DNA from: a virus
Reading direction: 5' to 3' (one strand)
DNA: 22,051 nucleotides
IMG/VR virus record: IMGVR_UViG_3300010883_000567
Location: 1 to 22,051 of that record
In this document: positions 7,151-14,725 of the stretch, in pieces
Layout: every line of letters starts with the position of its first letter
Position numbering within the stretch: the first letter of the stretch is position 1
Made by a program: the position numbers and the translations under genes
The notes under the pieces: generated by a model
What the model saw: the letters and a program-made list of their open reading frames with translations, nothing else
Told to the model about the DNA's origin: nothing
Databases searched by the model: none

Positions 7151-9947
7151 TGTCAGGGTCTACATCAAATTTCATAACTATTGTATCGGCAGCGGGTAGC
7201 TGTAAGTTCGTACCCTTTGTTAGCCGTATCTTCTTACGTTTGCCTCCACACTTCTTCATGATCTCGCTAACCAAGTGTGCGTAGTTAACCTGTAACTCAC
7301 CACACCATTCTTTAAGAGGTTTTGGTTTAACGAAAAAGAGTTTCGTGTCAGTCTCGTACCGTGCAACCAATCTGCCTCGTGCGATTTGTTCTGGCACTAC
7401 GTGCTCGTCAAGACCGTTACCCTGCACCCCACGGTTATCTACCGTGCTTTTTATCTGGATAATGTAGCTTATGTTTTCGGCAAAGAAGTCGCCCATGATG
7501 TCAGTTACTGAACCAGTCATCTCGTTTAGTCCTCGTTTGTTTTGTGAAACAAGGTCAGTAGTTGCCCATTTAAAAACTTTCTGGACATTAAAATCATGAA
7601 GCCCAATCTTCTTGGCAATCAGTAGTCCTGATATTGTGGCGGTCATTGTATCAGACCAGTAACGGTTTTCAGATGTTAGCTGTGCCTTTTCGTCCACCCG
7701 TTTTTGTACCTTCTTTACTATCGCTCTCGCCTCATCTAAATTTCTCATTACCCACTGTATAAAAGGTATACCTGCGTGTCCGTAGTTCTCAAAGACATTG
7801 GCTTTAAACGTGTCTTGCAGTTCTTTGTCCTTTACCTTGTCAAATATACGATCCACCCGACACTCAAGAATACGCTGGGCTTCTGCTTTCGGCATGGCTT
7901 TGCCACGACTGACTGTCTCAATAACAGAAGCGTTCGCTGTGTACTGCATCAACAAACCCCACTCTCTACCTTGGTACCGCTCTACGTTCGCACTAGCAGT
8001 CATACGTCCTCGCTGTCTACCAGACGTACCTTGATATATAAGGTCAGACATTTGGCGTGGTGTTAAATTGGTGATTTCGTCAATACCCGTTGGGAGACTG
8101 TGCATAACCTCGGCACGGTTCATCTTAAACAACACAGTATCGGCTTTATCCAAAACAAGTTTCTTTGGGTTGCCCCAAATACCTGCTGTAACGTACATCA
8201 TCATGGTTTTACCTGTACCAGACTCATTGTTTATGAACGCTACTGCCCCACAGTTCTCATTCAAAAATTCCATCAGAGGACTACCAAAGCCCATACCAAG
8301 GGCAAATTGTTGTAACAAAAACCTATCGTCGTTCCATAGTTCCAAGTTTTCACGCCATGCTTCGTATGTACCCTTGGCCTCAAAGTGTGGAAAAAACCCT
8401 ACCGTCTGATTAGCAGGTGGATTAAATTCTATACAATCCTTTTTTACTTTTTGATTGCCTAGAATAAACGTATCTAGCTTATCGTTGACCCAACCAAACT
8501 GTACGTGGGCTTCGTCTGCTGTACTGGTGGCTTGTAATTCATCCACCCAACTTAGTGTGTATGACATCAGTTCATCCATCTTTTTAATTGCAACGCCTTG
8601 AGACGAAAGTTTTTTTCGGAACTCCTCGCTTGACGTGACTGAACTCATCGGCAGTGTAAACTCTTGCACCCCGTCTCGGGGCAGGTGCAGACGCATAACC
8701 AATGATTCGCCCAGCTCGGGGTCTTTAACTCGTTTAATAACGTATAAGTCATTATGGTATATTCTCTTCTCGTCTACATCACCGTCTTCATTGGTGGTAC
8801 GTACATACACACCACCGTTTGACCCACGCACATAGGGCGGTGGGTACTTAGGTATAACGTAGGTCGGCGCATCTTCTTCGATGCTTTCCGCTACATAATT
8901 GCCTTCATCGTCAGTTTCAGCCTCACGTAACTTCTTACCTAGCACGATAGGAGATTTGATAGCGCCCCATTGAGGACAATCTCTACAGATGTCAGGGTTG
9001 TACTCGTCAAAACGTGCACATGTATAAGGCCCTTTTATTTGCTCCATCTTACGTTGTGTGGCTTCTGGCGTGTACTCTGGATGTCCTTTGGACATCAGGT
9101 GAATAGCTTTATCTCCATCAGTACAGAACTTAGCAATAGATAGCCCTGCTCTCCACAATGGTTCGCTCATAGTTTTTCGGTTTCGGACTATGTATTTAAG
9201 CTGTTCACACCCTTCGCCTCGTTGGGTCTTAATCAGTATGTCCTTAAACATGTTTTCCTGATTACCCATGAGGTTCTGCATGGTTGCGCTGAATTCCCTA
9301 GGTATGTTTTTTGTAGGAACTGGTATCGGCTCGGAACCAAGTAAGCCTGAGAATGTATCAAAATCAACGGTCTCAAACTTAGCGGTCAAGCCAAAGAATC
9401 CTACGTCTGACGGGGGGTTGGTCTTGTAGTTATGTGTGTGAGGAACTCTCAACACACGTGCCGCATCTGAGGTTACTGCGGGATCAGCGTAAAAATCTTG
9501 CTGTGCGCATAACCTTTTAAGCCGCTCCGCTACAGGCAACCAATCATCTAAGCACACCGATTCTTCTAAGAACCAGTACACGTGTATGCCTCGCCCCGAA
9601 TTAACCATCGTCGGTTTCGGTAGTTTGTTGCGGTTACAGAAACGCCGCAGTGCCTGTATAGCCTGTTCTTGATTTAAAAATTCTTTGCTCGGACCACAAT
9701 CCAGATCGAGGAAGAAAGAGTTTAATCTCTTTACGTTATCGACTTTACGTGAACCTGCCTTATCAAACGTGGCTAGTCCATAATAAACATCGTATCCTTC
9801 TTTATCATAATTGTGGGCGGCATCTACAACGGCATCTATTGAGTCATAGAACTTCTGCGCTTTGCGTTCGTCACTTGATCGTGCCGAAAATACACAGTAG
9901 TAGCCACCACTACTTAATGCCTTCGATAAAAATGTTTTTGTTTCCAT
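7128..9947 (-). CDS. primase-helicase fusion (AEP/PrimPol-type primase + DUF927-like helicase)
   Basis: This is a two-domain replication protein that likely makes primers and unwinds the fork. Numbered from a possible GTG at 9959, the N-terminal part has archaeo-eukaryotic primase motifs: FFLDLD at 82-87 (catalytic Asp pair), SGRGIH at 121-126 and SDAARVLRVPHTHN at 164-177. A Cys cluster (C314, C325, C328) lies between the domains and may bind zinc. The helicase part has Walker A NNESGTGKT at 577-585 and Walker B GIDE at 625-628, as in DUF927-type ATPases, with an arginine-rich segment at ~648-652. I prefer the ATG at 9947 (939 residues), which has GGGTGGA just upstream, over GTG at 9959 (943 residues). 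The gene follows the ssDNA-binding protein gene after a 10-bp inverted repeat. It probably does the job that gp4 does in T7, using an unrelated primase fold. Confidence 0.88.
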   Translation of the reverse strand: METKTFLSKALSSGGYYCVFSARSSDERKAQKFYDSIDAVVDAAHNYDKEGYDVYYGLATFDKAGSRKVDNVKRLNSFFLDLDCGPSKEFLNQEQAIQALRRFCNRNKLPKPTMVNSGRGIHVYWFLEESVCLDDWLPVAERLKRLCAQQDFYADPAVTSDAARVLRVPHTHNYKTNPPSDVGFFGLTAKFETVDFDTFSGLLGSEPIPVPTKNIPREFSATMQNLMGNQENMFKDILIKTQRGEGCEQLKYIVRNRKTMSEPLWRAGLSIAKFCTDGDKAIHLMSKGHPEYTPEATQRKMEQIKGPYTCARFDEYNPDICRDCPQWGAIKSPIVLGKKLREAETDDEGNYVAESIEEDAPTYVIPKYPPPYVRGSNGGVYVRTTNEDGDVDEKRIYHNDLYVIKRVKDPELGESLVMRLHLPRDGVQEFTLPMSSVTSSEEFRKKLSSQGVAIKKMDELMSYTLSWVDELQATSTADEAHVQFGWVNDKLDTFILGNQKVKKDCIEFNPPANQTVGFFPHFEAKGTYEAWRENLELWNDDRFLLQQFALGMGFGSPLMEFLNENCGAVAFINNESGTGKTMMMYVTAGIWGNPKKLVLDKADTVLFKMNRAEVMHSLPTGIDEITNLTPRQMSDLIYQGTSGRQRGRMTASANVERYQGREWGLLMQYTANASVIETVSRGKAMPKAEAQRILECRVDRIFDKVKDKELQDTFKANVFENYGHAGIPFIQWVMRNLDEARAIVKKVQKRVDEKAQLTSENRYWSDTMTATISGLLIAKKIGLHDFNVQKVFKWATTDLVSQNKRGLNEMTGSVTDIMGDFFAENISYIIQIKSTVDNRGVQGNGLDEHVVPEQIARGRLVARYETDTKLFFVKPKPLKEWCGELQVNYAHLVSEIMKKCGGKRKKIRLTKGTNLQLPAADTIVMKFDVDPDNEGIENV

Positions 9948-9968
9948 TGGTCCACCCACTGCCTAAAC

Positions 9969-10002
9969 CATCACGGTGAGGAAATATGCCCGCACCGTGA
10001 TG
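9969..10002 (-). repeat. 10-bp perfect inverted repeat between SSB and primase-helicase genes
   Basis: CATCACGGTG at 9969-9978 pairs exactly with CACCGTGATG at 9993-10002 across 14 bases. It fills most of the gap between the SSB stop (10028) and the primase-helicase start (9947), one of the few real gaps in the operon. No T run follows on the - strand, so it is not a standard terminator. It could be an RNA processing or stability hairpin, or a protein binding site. Confidence 0.7.
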
Positions 10003-10027
10003 TAGTTCGATTACTTTGACGATGTCC

Positions 10028-10711
10028 TTAGTCTTCGTCATCCCAGTCATCAATAATCGAACTCAAATCACTGTCATCCGTTGGCGGTGCAGATGCAGTC
10101 TTCTTAACAACCTTTGTAGGTTCCTTAATAGGTTTCTCAACAGGCTCTTCAACCACTACTGTAAACGGGTTATCCTCCTTAGAATTGTATCCGTCTTCGG
10201 CAGCAAAGGGGTTCGATTGCTTACGCTCTGCAAGTTTAAGAACCTGCACTGCTTGCAATCTTAGGGAACAACCTGCGCCCATCGAACCGCTGTAAGGAAT
10301 ACCCTTGATTGCGATGTTTACTATACTACCGCTAGTCAATTGGAAATCATCAGGCAGTGCATTAGTCTTTGCATCAAACTGCGATGGCTTCCTAGTCTTA
10401 TCGCCGTTGTATGCGCCCTTCAAATTAGCCTTGTGGGACCACATCCCATCATCTGTTTTCTTGAATGGGTTTTTAATCTCAGGCCAATTCTTTTTCTTTT
10501 TCCTTTTCTTTTCCTCGGCATAAGTTGTTTTCATGTATGACCACAACGCCTTGGCTGTTACATCGTCCATGATAAAGTTTACCGAGTACTCAGCACCATC
10601 ATCCGTTGGCCCACACGGTACGGAGCGTTGTTCCGTGCTATCGTATCTGTATGTCTTATCCAGCTTGGGGTACATGGCGGTTATTTTTTTAACTACATAT
10701 TGCTCAGACAT
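10028..10711 (-). CDS. ssDNA-binding protein (DUF2815 / Enc34-like OB fold)
   Basis: This 227-residue protein likely coats single-stranded DNA at the fork. The segment A-x-x-IKGIPY-x-x-x-MGAGCSLRLQAVQVLK matches the core of the DUF2815 (phage Enc34 ssDNA-binding) family. A basic patch (EEKKRKKKKNWPEIKNPFKK) lies near residues 75-95. The protein ends in a strongly acidic tail (DDSDLSSIIDDWDDED), the hallmark of T7 gp2.5-like SSBs that contact replication partners. Unlike T7 gp2.5 it does not end in Phe, but a Trp lies four residues from the end. I chose ATG 10711 because AAGGAG sits seven bases upstream; the 12-residue upstream extension would run back into the preceding gene. It lies between the Cys-motif gene and the primase-helicase gene. 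Confidence 0.8.
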   Translation of the reverse strand: MSEQYVVKKITAMYPKLDKTYRYDSTEQRSVPCGPTDDGAEYSVNFIMDDVTAKALWSYMKTTYAEEKKRKKKKNWPEIKNPFKKTDDGMWSHKANLKGAYNGDKTRKPSQFDAKTNALPDDFQLTSGSIVNIAIKGIPYSGSMGAGCSLRLQAVQVLKLAERKQSNPFAAEDGYNSKEDNPFTVVVEEPVEKPIKEPTKVVKKTASAPPTDDSDLSSIIDDWDDED

Positions 10712-10721
10712 AAAAGTCTCC

Positions 10722-11399
10722 TTAATTTGCATTTGCGTCATAGACAAATCCGTCTACTTCCGCAAAGATTGACCCCCTTGAGGGCATTGACATTGATATA
10801 GCCTCTTTAGCTTCTTGGCTATCAGCCATTGAAGCCGCAAGACTCACTTCTTCTTCCCCAAGGGGACGTACTGCCTTGAAGAACAACTTGGGTACCGCAC
10901 TCCCCTGATCAAACGCGCATTCGGTAATCACGGATAGAGCAGGGGTGTTATGAGAATTTAGGTACTGCGCGTAGGCTTGCATAGGCATCTTGCCTTCCTT
11001 CGCTTTACCAAACAACGATGTTGCAGGTAATTGCAGTTGGTACACCTTGGTAAAGTCGTTCTCTAGTACCACGGCTAACCGTTGTGCAAAACGACACGCA
11101 CGTGACATACCTGATCCTGACCCCTTAATATTCTGAGGGCAGTCCATACAACGGTGGGCTTGGCGGTCTTCCTCCTTCACCTCTGGCGCAGGAGCACTAG
11201 TGTCTGCTGACCAACACGTAGGACGTGTCGGACTACTAGCATCATACTCCCCTGCATAATAAGAGCGAGAAATTTTAGCGGCGTTCACAATTATCACGTT
11301 CAATGCACCTTCATGCACCGCGTCTTGTTGACCGTTAATGTACTCACGAAACTTACTTCCGTTGATACTGATACGGCGGCGTTCACCTACGTTCTGCAT
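10722..11399 (-). CDS. phage protein with conserved Cys motif, partner of the SSB gene (unknown function)
   Basis: This 225-residue protein has a four-cysteine pattern: TCWS at 61-64, CMDC at 84-87, and RACR with C102, the last followed by FAQRLAVVLEND. The spacing C-x21-C-x2-C-x14-C suggests a zinc-binding loop. I have a sense of this CW-S-x-D...CxxCPxN...G-x-ACR...RLAVVL pattern recurring in phages next to ssDNA-binding genes, but I cannot attach a family name. No catalytic motif is visible. The start ATG at 11399 has GAGGAG seven bases upstream. The stop is 10 bases before the SSB start and the stretch between supplies the SSB ribosome site, so the two are probably made together. A role in DNA binding or recombination is inference. 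Confidence 0.72.
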   Translation of the reverse strand: MQNVGERRRISINGSKFREYINGQQDAVHEGALNVIIVNAAKISRSYYAGEYDASSPTRPTCWSADTSAPAPEVKEEDRQAHRCMDCPQNIKGSGSGMSRACRFAQRLAVVLENDFTKVYQLQLPATSLFGKAKEGKMPMQAYAQYLNSHNTPALSVITECAFDQGSAVPKLFFKAVRPLGEEEVSLAASMADSQEAKEAISMSMPSRGSIFAEVDGFVYDANAN

Positions 11400-11409
11400 C
11401 TGCTTCTCC

Positions 11410-11727
11410 TCACAAATCCTCGTCGGTATAACCTTGTCCTACTCCTGACTTGATGTCGGTTACTGCCGTGGTAGCTACTGCTGCTAATCCAGCAGCCGCT
11501 ATGTCTGCCTTGATGCCTAATGTAGAGGTACTGCTAGTAGGTTTGGGGGTATCTTTTTTGGTTAGGGCAACAGACACATCATCGATAGAGAAACGGTATG
11601 TGTTACCTACTTTTATGTATGTGTCTTTTGGTATGTGTACTTGGCGCACCCATGCTCGTATGGTCGAAACCGATACGGAAAAGTGCTTAGCCAACGCTTC
11701 GATTGGTACAAAAGGGCCATTCATCAT
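11410..11727 (-). CDS. small helix-turn-helix DNA-binding protein (MerR/excisionase-like)
   Basis: The first ~55 residues fit a MerR/excisionase-type HTH: FVPIEALAKHFSVSVSTIRAW supports the two helices, and a wing follows with GNTYRFSIDDV. The second half (Lys/Pro/Ser-Thr then Ala-rich, ending in an acidic YTDEDL) shows no domain. It could be a transcription regulator of this operon or a DNA-bending accessory protein; the sequence does not decide. The first ATG overlaps the preceding stop (ATGATGA), and GAGG lies five bases upstream of it; the second ATG three bases later is equally possible. It is a natural candidate to bind the repeated palindromes found further up the operon, though that link is untested. 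Confidence 0.75.
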   Translation of the reverse strand: MMNGPFVPIEALAKHFSVSVSTIRAWVRQVHIPKDTYIKVGNTYRFSIDDVSVALTKKDTPKPTSSTSTLGIKADIAAAGLAAVATTAVTDIKSGVGQGYTDEDL

Positions 11728-12122
11728 TTTTTCCTCACAGAAATTATATATTCAGAGTCTACGTTAAGTCCCATAGGGACAGTCTCAGGGTTTTCTTCAA
11801 GGAAAGTTTTTACATTAGTTTGGTTCAACCGCTTTTCCAGAAACTCAGGTACTTCATGCTCCATAACAAATTTGTGCATGGCTTCCCAATCACTGGTCCA
11901 ATAGCGAGTCTTCACCGAACGGTAGAAAAGTCCCTCTGAAGTCTTTACGCTCTCAAGCCCCTGCTCTTTGCAGTAGTCGAGTAGCGCGGCTTTGACCTTA
12001 TCCAGTTTCTGGTTAAGATCGGCTTCTTCTTTCTTATAGTCCGACGAAAGCTGGGCTTTCTTAGTTCGGATTTTTAAATAAACACGTGTCAGCTTCTCAG
12101 CTAACGTCCTATCCTCACTCAT
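11724..12122 (-). CDS. 132-residue phage protein with N-terminal coiled coil, unknown function
   Basis: The first ~60 residues are highly charged and helical (KIRTKKAQLSSDYKKEE then LNQKLDKVKAAL), a likely coiled coil. The rest has a compact pattern with YRSVKTRYWTSDWEAMHKFV, PEFLEKRLNQTNVKTFLEEN and SEYIISVRKK. This two-part layout resembles phage proteins I have seen that are loosely compared with Gam-like nuclease inhibitors, but I cannot confirm that. I chose ATG 12122 because AGGAG stands nine bases upstream; a GTG-type start seven codons earlier is less likely. It ends with ATGA overlap into the HTH gene and is preceded by a 64-base gap that may carry a promoter. Confidence 0.72.
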   Translation of the reverse strand: MSEDRTLAEKLTRVYLKIRTKKAQLSSDYKKEEADLNQKLDKVKAALLDYCKEQGLESVKTSEGLFYRSVKTRYWTSDWEAMHKFVMEHEVPEFLEKRLNQTNVKTFLEENPETVPMGLNVDSEYIISVRKK

Positions 12123-12142
12123 TTCTAGTTCTCCTAATCGCA

Positions 12143-12209
12143 CGACAAATTATGTCGGGAGATTCACTCTACTAACGTATAATACCTTAGTCAAGCAATT
12201 CTTTGTAAA
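12143..12209 (-). promoter_or_regulatory. candidate promoter and small hairpin upstream of the 132-residue gene
   Basis: On the - strand TTTACA (12204-12209) and TATTAT (12179-12184) each match the sigma70 boxes at five of six positions, but the spacer is 19 bases, longer than the usual 17. Downstream, CGACA (12143-12147) and TGTCG (12153-12157) form a 5-bp stem in the would-be leader. The -35 part lies inside the end of the helicase gene. This is one of the few gaps of over 50 bases in the operon, so an internal promoter is plausible but unproven. Confidence 0.3.
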
Positions 12210-13734
12210 GATCAATCATTTTTGTGTGTACGTCGATTCTGTTATCTAACAGTGTGTAAACACGTTTCTCTACGGCGGAACCTTGGAGCTGGACGATAGT
12301 ACACTTATGATCTTGTCCTGCCCTGTGAACACGCGCATTAGCTTGGGCGTAAGTCTCTAGCGAACTGGTAGGCCCCCACCATACAACTGTGTTAGCGGCT
12401 GTTAACGTGACACCGTGAGCGGCGGCTCGTGGTTGGATTACCAATACACGTGGGTTATCGGTCGTTTGAAATCGGTGAAATATATCTGTGCGTTTGGGTG
12501 CGGATACATCACCGCGAATAATCTCAGTAGTTATCCCATCGTCGAGTAGTTTGTTTGTAAGGATGTCTATCGTGTGCTTGAACGACACGAACACAAGCAC
12601 CTTCTTACTACTCTCGTCGATTACCTCACGTAAAACTTTGTATCGGTTCTTGATGTCAAACTCTAACGCCTCTCCGTTATCGGTGTATACCGCACCAGAA
12701 GATATTTGTAGGAGTTTACTCATGATAACGGCGGCGTTAGCCGCTGTGATCTCCTCACCTGCGGCCTGTAGTATCATCTTATTCTTTAGTTCCTTATAGT
12801 ATTTGGCCTGCTGGCGCGTGAGTTCTACCTCTCGCTTGACATATACCATAGGGGGTAAGTCCAGACACTCGTCTTTTGTGAACCTGATAGCATGTTGCAG
12901 TGCGTTATAGACTGTATCCGAAGCAGTTTCTTTCGGCTTCCATTTGAAGTTGGTGACTTTATACATCACCATATCCCGAAACGAACCAAAGAACCTCGGC
13001 ACGGCAGTGGGGTTGACTAGCTTAGCAATGCCGTAAGCGTCGAGGGGTGATTGAGCCGCAGGGGTACCTGTCATCATCCATAGCCAAGTCTTAGCGGCTA
13101 ACAGTTTATTCAGTGTCTTCCATCGTTTGGTCTGTGCGTTCTTATAATGGGTAGCCTCATCCACAATGATGCAGTCGAACCCACCCTTGGCTATGTCATC
13201 AGCTACAATCTCTACCCCATCATAGTTAATGATGACGTAATCGGAGCCTTGGTTGATGATTTTCCTACGCTTCTCTTTAGCACCGTAGGCCACATCGACC
13301 GTGCGGTGCATGGCAAAACTAAACAAGTCATTGCGCCACGCACTATCCATGATCGAAAGCGGGCAGATAACTAACACACGGTTTATCTTACCTTGGGTCA
13401 TTAGGAAATCGGATGCCCATATCGCAGAGGCAGTCTTGCCTGTGCCTTGCTCGTTAAAGCAAAATGCTCGACGGTTCATCGTAAGGAATGCGGCTGTGGT
13501 CTTCTGGTGTTCGTACGGTACGTACTGACCAGACCATTGATATTGACCTTCAATAGGTGAGGGTACGTTTATGTTTAACTTCTTGAGGGTATGCGCTTCG
13601 TCTACACCCCAGTTAACTACTACTTGATTGTTTGGTAGCTCTCGACTCTTCTCGACAACTTTAGTAACTTTGTTGGGGTTTTTTAAGCGCAGTAATAGCG
13701 CCTTGTTATCTAATATCTGCACTTCATTCTCCAT
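12187..13734 (-). CDS. SNF2-type superfamily 2 helicase/ATPase
   Basis: This 515-residue protein has the full SF2/SNF2 motif series: Q-like YEHQ at 74-77, Walker A NEQGTGKT at 94-101, motif II DEATH at 192-196, motif III TGTP at 222-225, motif V-like HGVTLTAAN at 440-448 and motif VI QANARVHRAGQ at 464-474. Length and motif order fit phage SWI2/SNF2 ATPases, which remodel or translocate on DNA in replication and recombination and are known to co-occur with VRR-NUC nucleases, as here. The ATG at 13734 lies within the 3' arm of a hairpin capped by GAAA, and the only ribosome-site-like string (AAGG) is in the loop and stem. Start access may therefore be controlled. A copy of the repeated palindrome lies just upstream. 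Confidence 0.9.
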   Translation of the reverse strand: MENEVQILDNKALLLRLKNPNKVTKVVEKSRELPNNQVVVNWGVDEAHTLKKLNINVPSPIEGQYQWSGQYVPYEHQKTTAAFLTMNRRAFCFNEQGTGKTASAIWASDFLMTQGKINRVLVICPLSIMDSAWRNDLFSFAMHRTVDVAYGAKEKRRKIINQGSDYVIINYDGVEIVADDIAKGGFDCIIVDEATHYKNAQTKRWKTLNKLLAAKTWLWMMTGTPAAQSPLDAYGIAKLVNPTAVPRFFGSFRDMVMYKVTNFKWKPKETASDTVYNALQHAIRFTKDECLDLPPMVYVKREVELTRQQAKYYKELKNKMILQAAGEEITAANAAVIMSKLLQISSGAVYTDNGEALEFDIKNRYKVLREVIDESSKKVLVFVSFKHTIDILTNKLLDDGITTEIIRGDVSAPKRTDIFHRFQTTDNPRVLVIQPRAAAHGVTLTAANTVVWWGPTSSLETYAQANARVHRAGQDHKCTIVQLQGSAVEKRVYTLLDNRIDVHTKMIDLYKELLD

Positions 13735-13756
13735 CGCAACGCCTTTCGGCGCGATG
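13732..13756 (-). promoter_or_regulatory. GAAA-tetraloop hairpin holding the helicase start codon
   Basis: On the - strand CATCG, CGCC, loop GAAA, GGCG, a TTG bulge and CGATG fold into a 9-bp stem with a GNRA loop. The helicase ATG (13734) is the last part of the stem and the weak AAGG is in the loop/stem, so folding would hide both. Confidence 0.55.
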
Positions 13757-13772
13757 TTAGTGTGGCACTAAC
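13756..13772. repeat. palindrome copy 1 (GTTAGTG-NNN-CACTAAC)
   Basis: This is a perfect 7-bp dyad with spacer TGG on the + strand. It begins at the base after the TAA stop of the basic HNH-like gene (read on the - strand) and abuts the hairpin over the helicase start. The same 17-bp design occurs at 19201 and 20316. It could be an operator or an RNA stem with a three-base loop. Confidence 0.85.
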
Positions 13773-14054
13773 TTATTTTTTTCGGCCTTTGCTCAAGGTT
13801 CCACCTGCCGTACGGTTACGCTTTCGGCTTTGTACTGTCACGCCGTTTCTGTTAGACCCCCCACGTGACAACGGTTTCTTGTGCGCTACGTCCTTGCCTT
13901 CTCTCTTGTCGGCTTTGCCGTTCTTGTTAGCGTCTTTACCTGTCTTATCCATCTTTCTTCTGGCACGCTGTCTTTCCATACGTGCCTTAAACTCTTTACT
14001 ATTGACAGGTTTGTTCTTTTGTTTCTTGCGATCTGCTTTATTTTTGTATGGCAT
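13773..14054 (-). CDS. small basic protein with degenerate HNH-like motif
   Basis: This 93-residue protein is very basic, with about 40% Lys plus Arg in its first half. Residues ~55-82 (DVAHKKPLSRGGSNRNGVTV then SRKRNR) resemble the core of HNH nucleases, in which DH-x-x-PLSKGG-x-N...R-x-NR supplies the metal and DNA-binding groups. Here the usual Asp-His reads Ala-His and there are no CxxC zinc pairs, so activity is doubtful. It could be a nuclease, a DNA-packing protein or a structural relic. It starts with TAATG overlap on the nuclease gene stop, with GGGAG upstream, and is followed directly by palindrome copy 1. Confidence 0.65.
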   Translation of the reverse strand: MPYKNKADRKKQKNKPVNSKEFKARMERQRARRKMDKTGKDANKNGKADKREGKDVAHKKPLSRGGSNRNGVTVQSRKRNRTAGGTLSKGRKK

Positions 14055-14725
14055 TAGTTACTCCCATTGTGAGCGCACACGGTGACAGGGCAGTGCCTTT
14101 TGCACAGCCCATTCGGTCGCGGATTCCAGACGTTTTTTTCAGCGGCGATCTTCATGGCTTCATACTTGCCTAGCCATTTATCCCATAAGGAGCTGATATC
14201 GTACTCATGGTACTTCGCTTTGATAAGATCATTACTAACAACAAACACTAGCCCCGCTTTAATTTTCTTTACTTCGGAGTAGTGTATAAAGACAGCTAGG
14301 GCCATTAGTTCTAACTGCCCCTTGTCTGCGTATCGTGCATTTTTACCCGTCTTGTAGTCGATGACCCATGCGGTTTCCCCCAACGTGTCAACAATTAGCA
14401 AATCAATGATCCCACGGAACCAAACATCTTTATCGTAGAACCCACATGCGATTAAGTTCTCGGTTATGCCTACCTTTTGTTCGCATAGTTTGACCCCTCG
14501 TTTGTTGTTAAGGGAATCAAGCATTGATTGGGCGTAGTCAAACCTCTTAGGTAGCGGAGTACCCAGCCCAATGTAATTTTCAGCGGCTTTGTGAAACTCG
14601 TTACCGTATAAAATCGCATTGGTTTGGACGAAAGGATACTCTTTAAGTATTTTCTCGTGGTAAAACTGTTTAGGGCATTGTTCAAATGCCTTAATCTTAC
14701 TGAACGACCACGGGGTTAAACTCAT
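14054..14725 (-). CDS. PD-(D/E)XK nuclease, RecB/Cas4-like, with probable Fe-S cysteines
   Basis: This 223-residue protein looks like a single-domain RecB-family nuclease (PDDEXK_1). The motifs are GNEFH at 41-45, RGIIDLL with D108, VIDYKTG with D123 and K125, and Q137 in KGQLELMA. Four cysteines match the Cas4/AddB layout: C17 near the N-terminus (FEQCPKQFYHEKI) and C208, C212, C217 at the C-terminus, so a 4Fe-4S cluster is likely. The spacing at the end is C-x3-C-x4-C, slightly different from the common C-x2-C-x5-C. It overlaps the polymerase stop by ATGA and ends with TAATG into the next gene. In phages such proteins usually process DNA ends in recombination. There is no CRISPR locus here. 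Confidence 0.87.
   Translation of the reverse strand: MSLTPWSFSKIKAFEQCPKQFYHEKILKEYPFVQTNAILYGNEFHKAAENYIGLGTPLPKRFDYAQSMLDSLNNKRGVKLCEQKVGITENLIACGFYDKDVWFRGIIDLLIVDTLGETAWVIDYKTGKNARYADKGQLELMALAVFIHYSEVKKIKAGLVFVVSNDLIKAKYHEYDISSLWDKWLGKYEAMKIAAEKNVWNPRPNGLCKRHCPVTVCAHNGSN

Noticed and set aside
6909-7199. 96-codon + strand frame with a strong ribosome-site-like string
   Set aside because: The protein is antisense to a better-supported 73-residue gene and has no recognisable pattern; kept only as a finding about the site.
14054-14725. Cas4 of a CRISPR system
   Set aside because: The fold and cysteines resemble Cas4, but there is no repeat array or other cas gene; a phage recombination nuclease is more likely.
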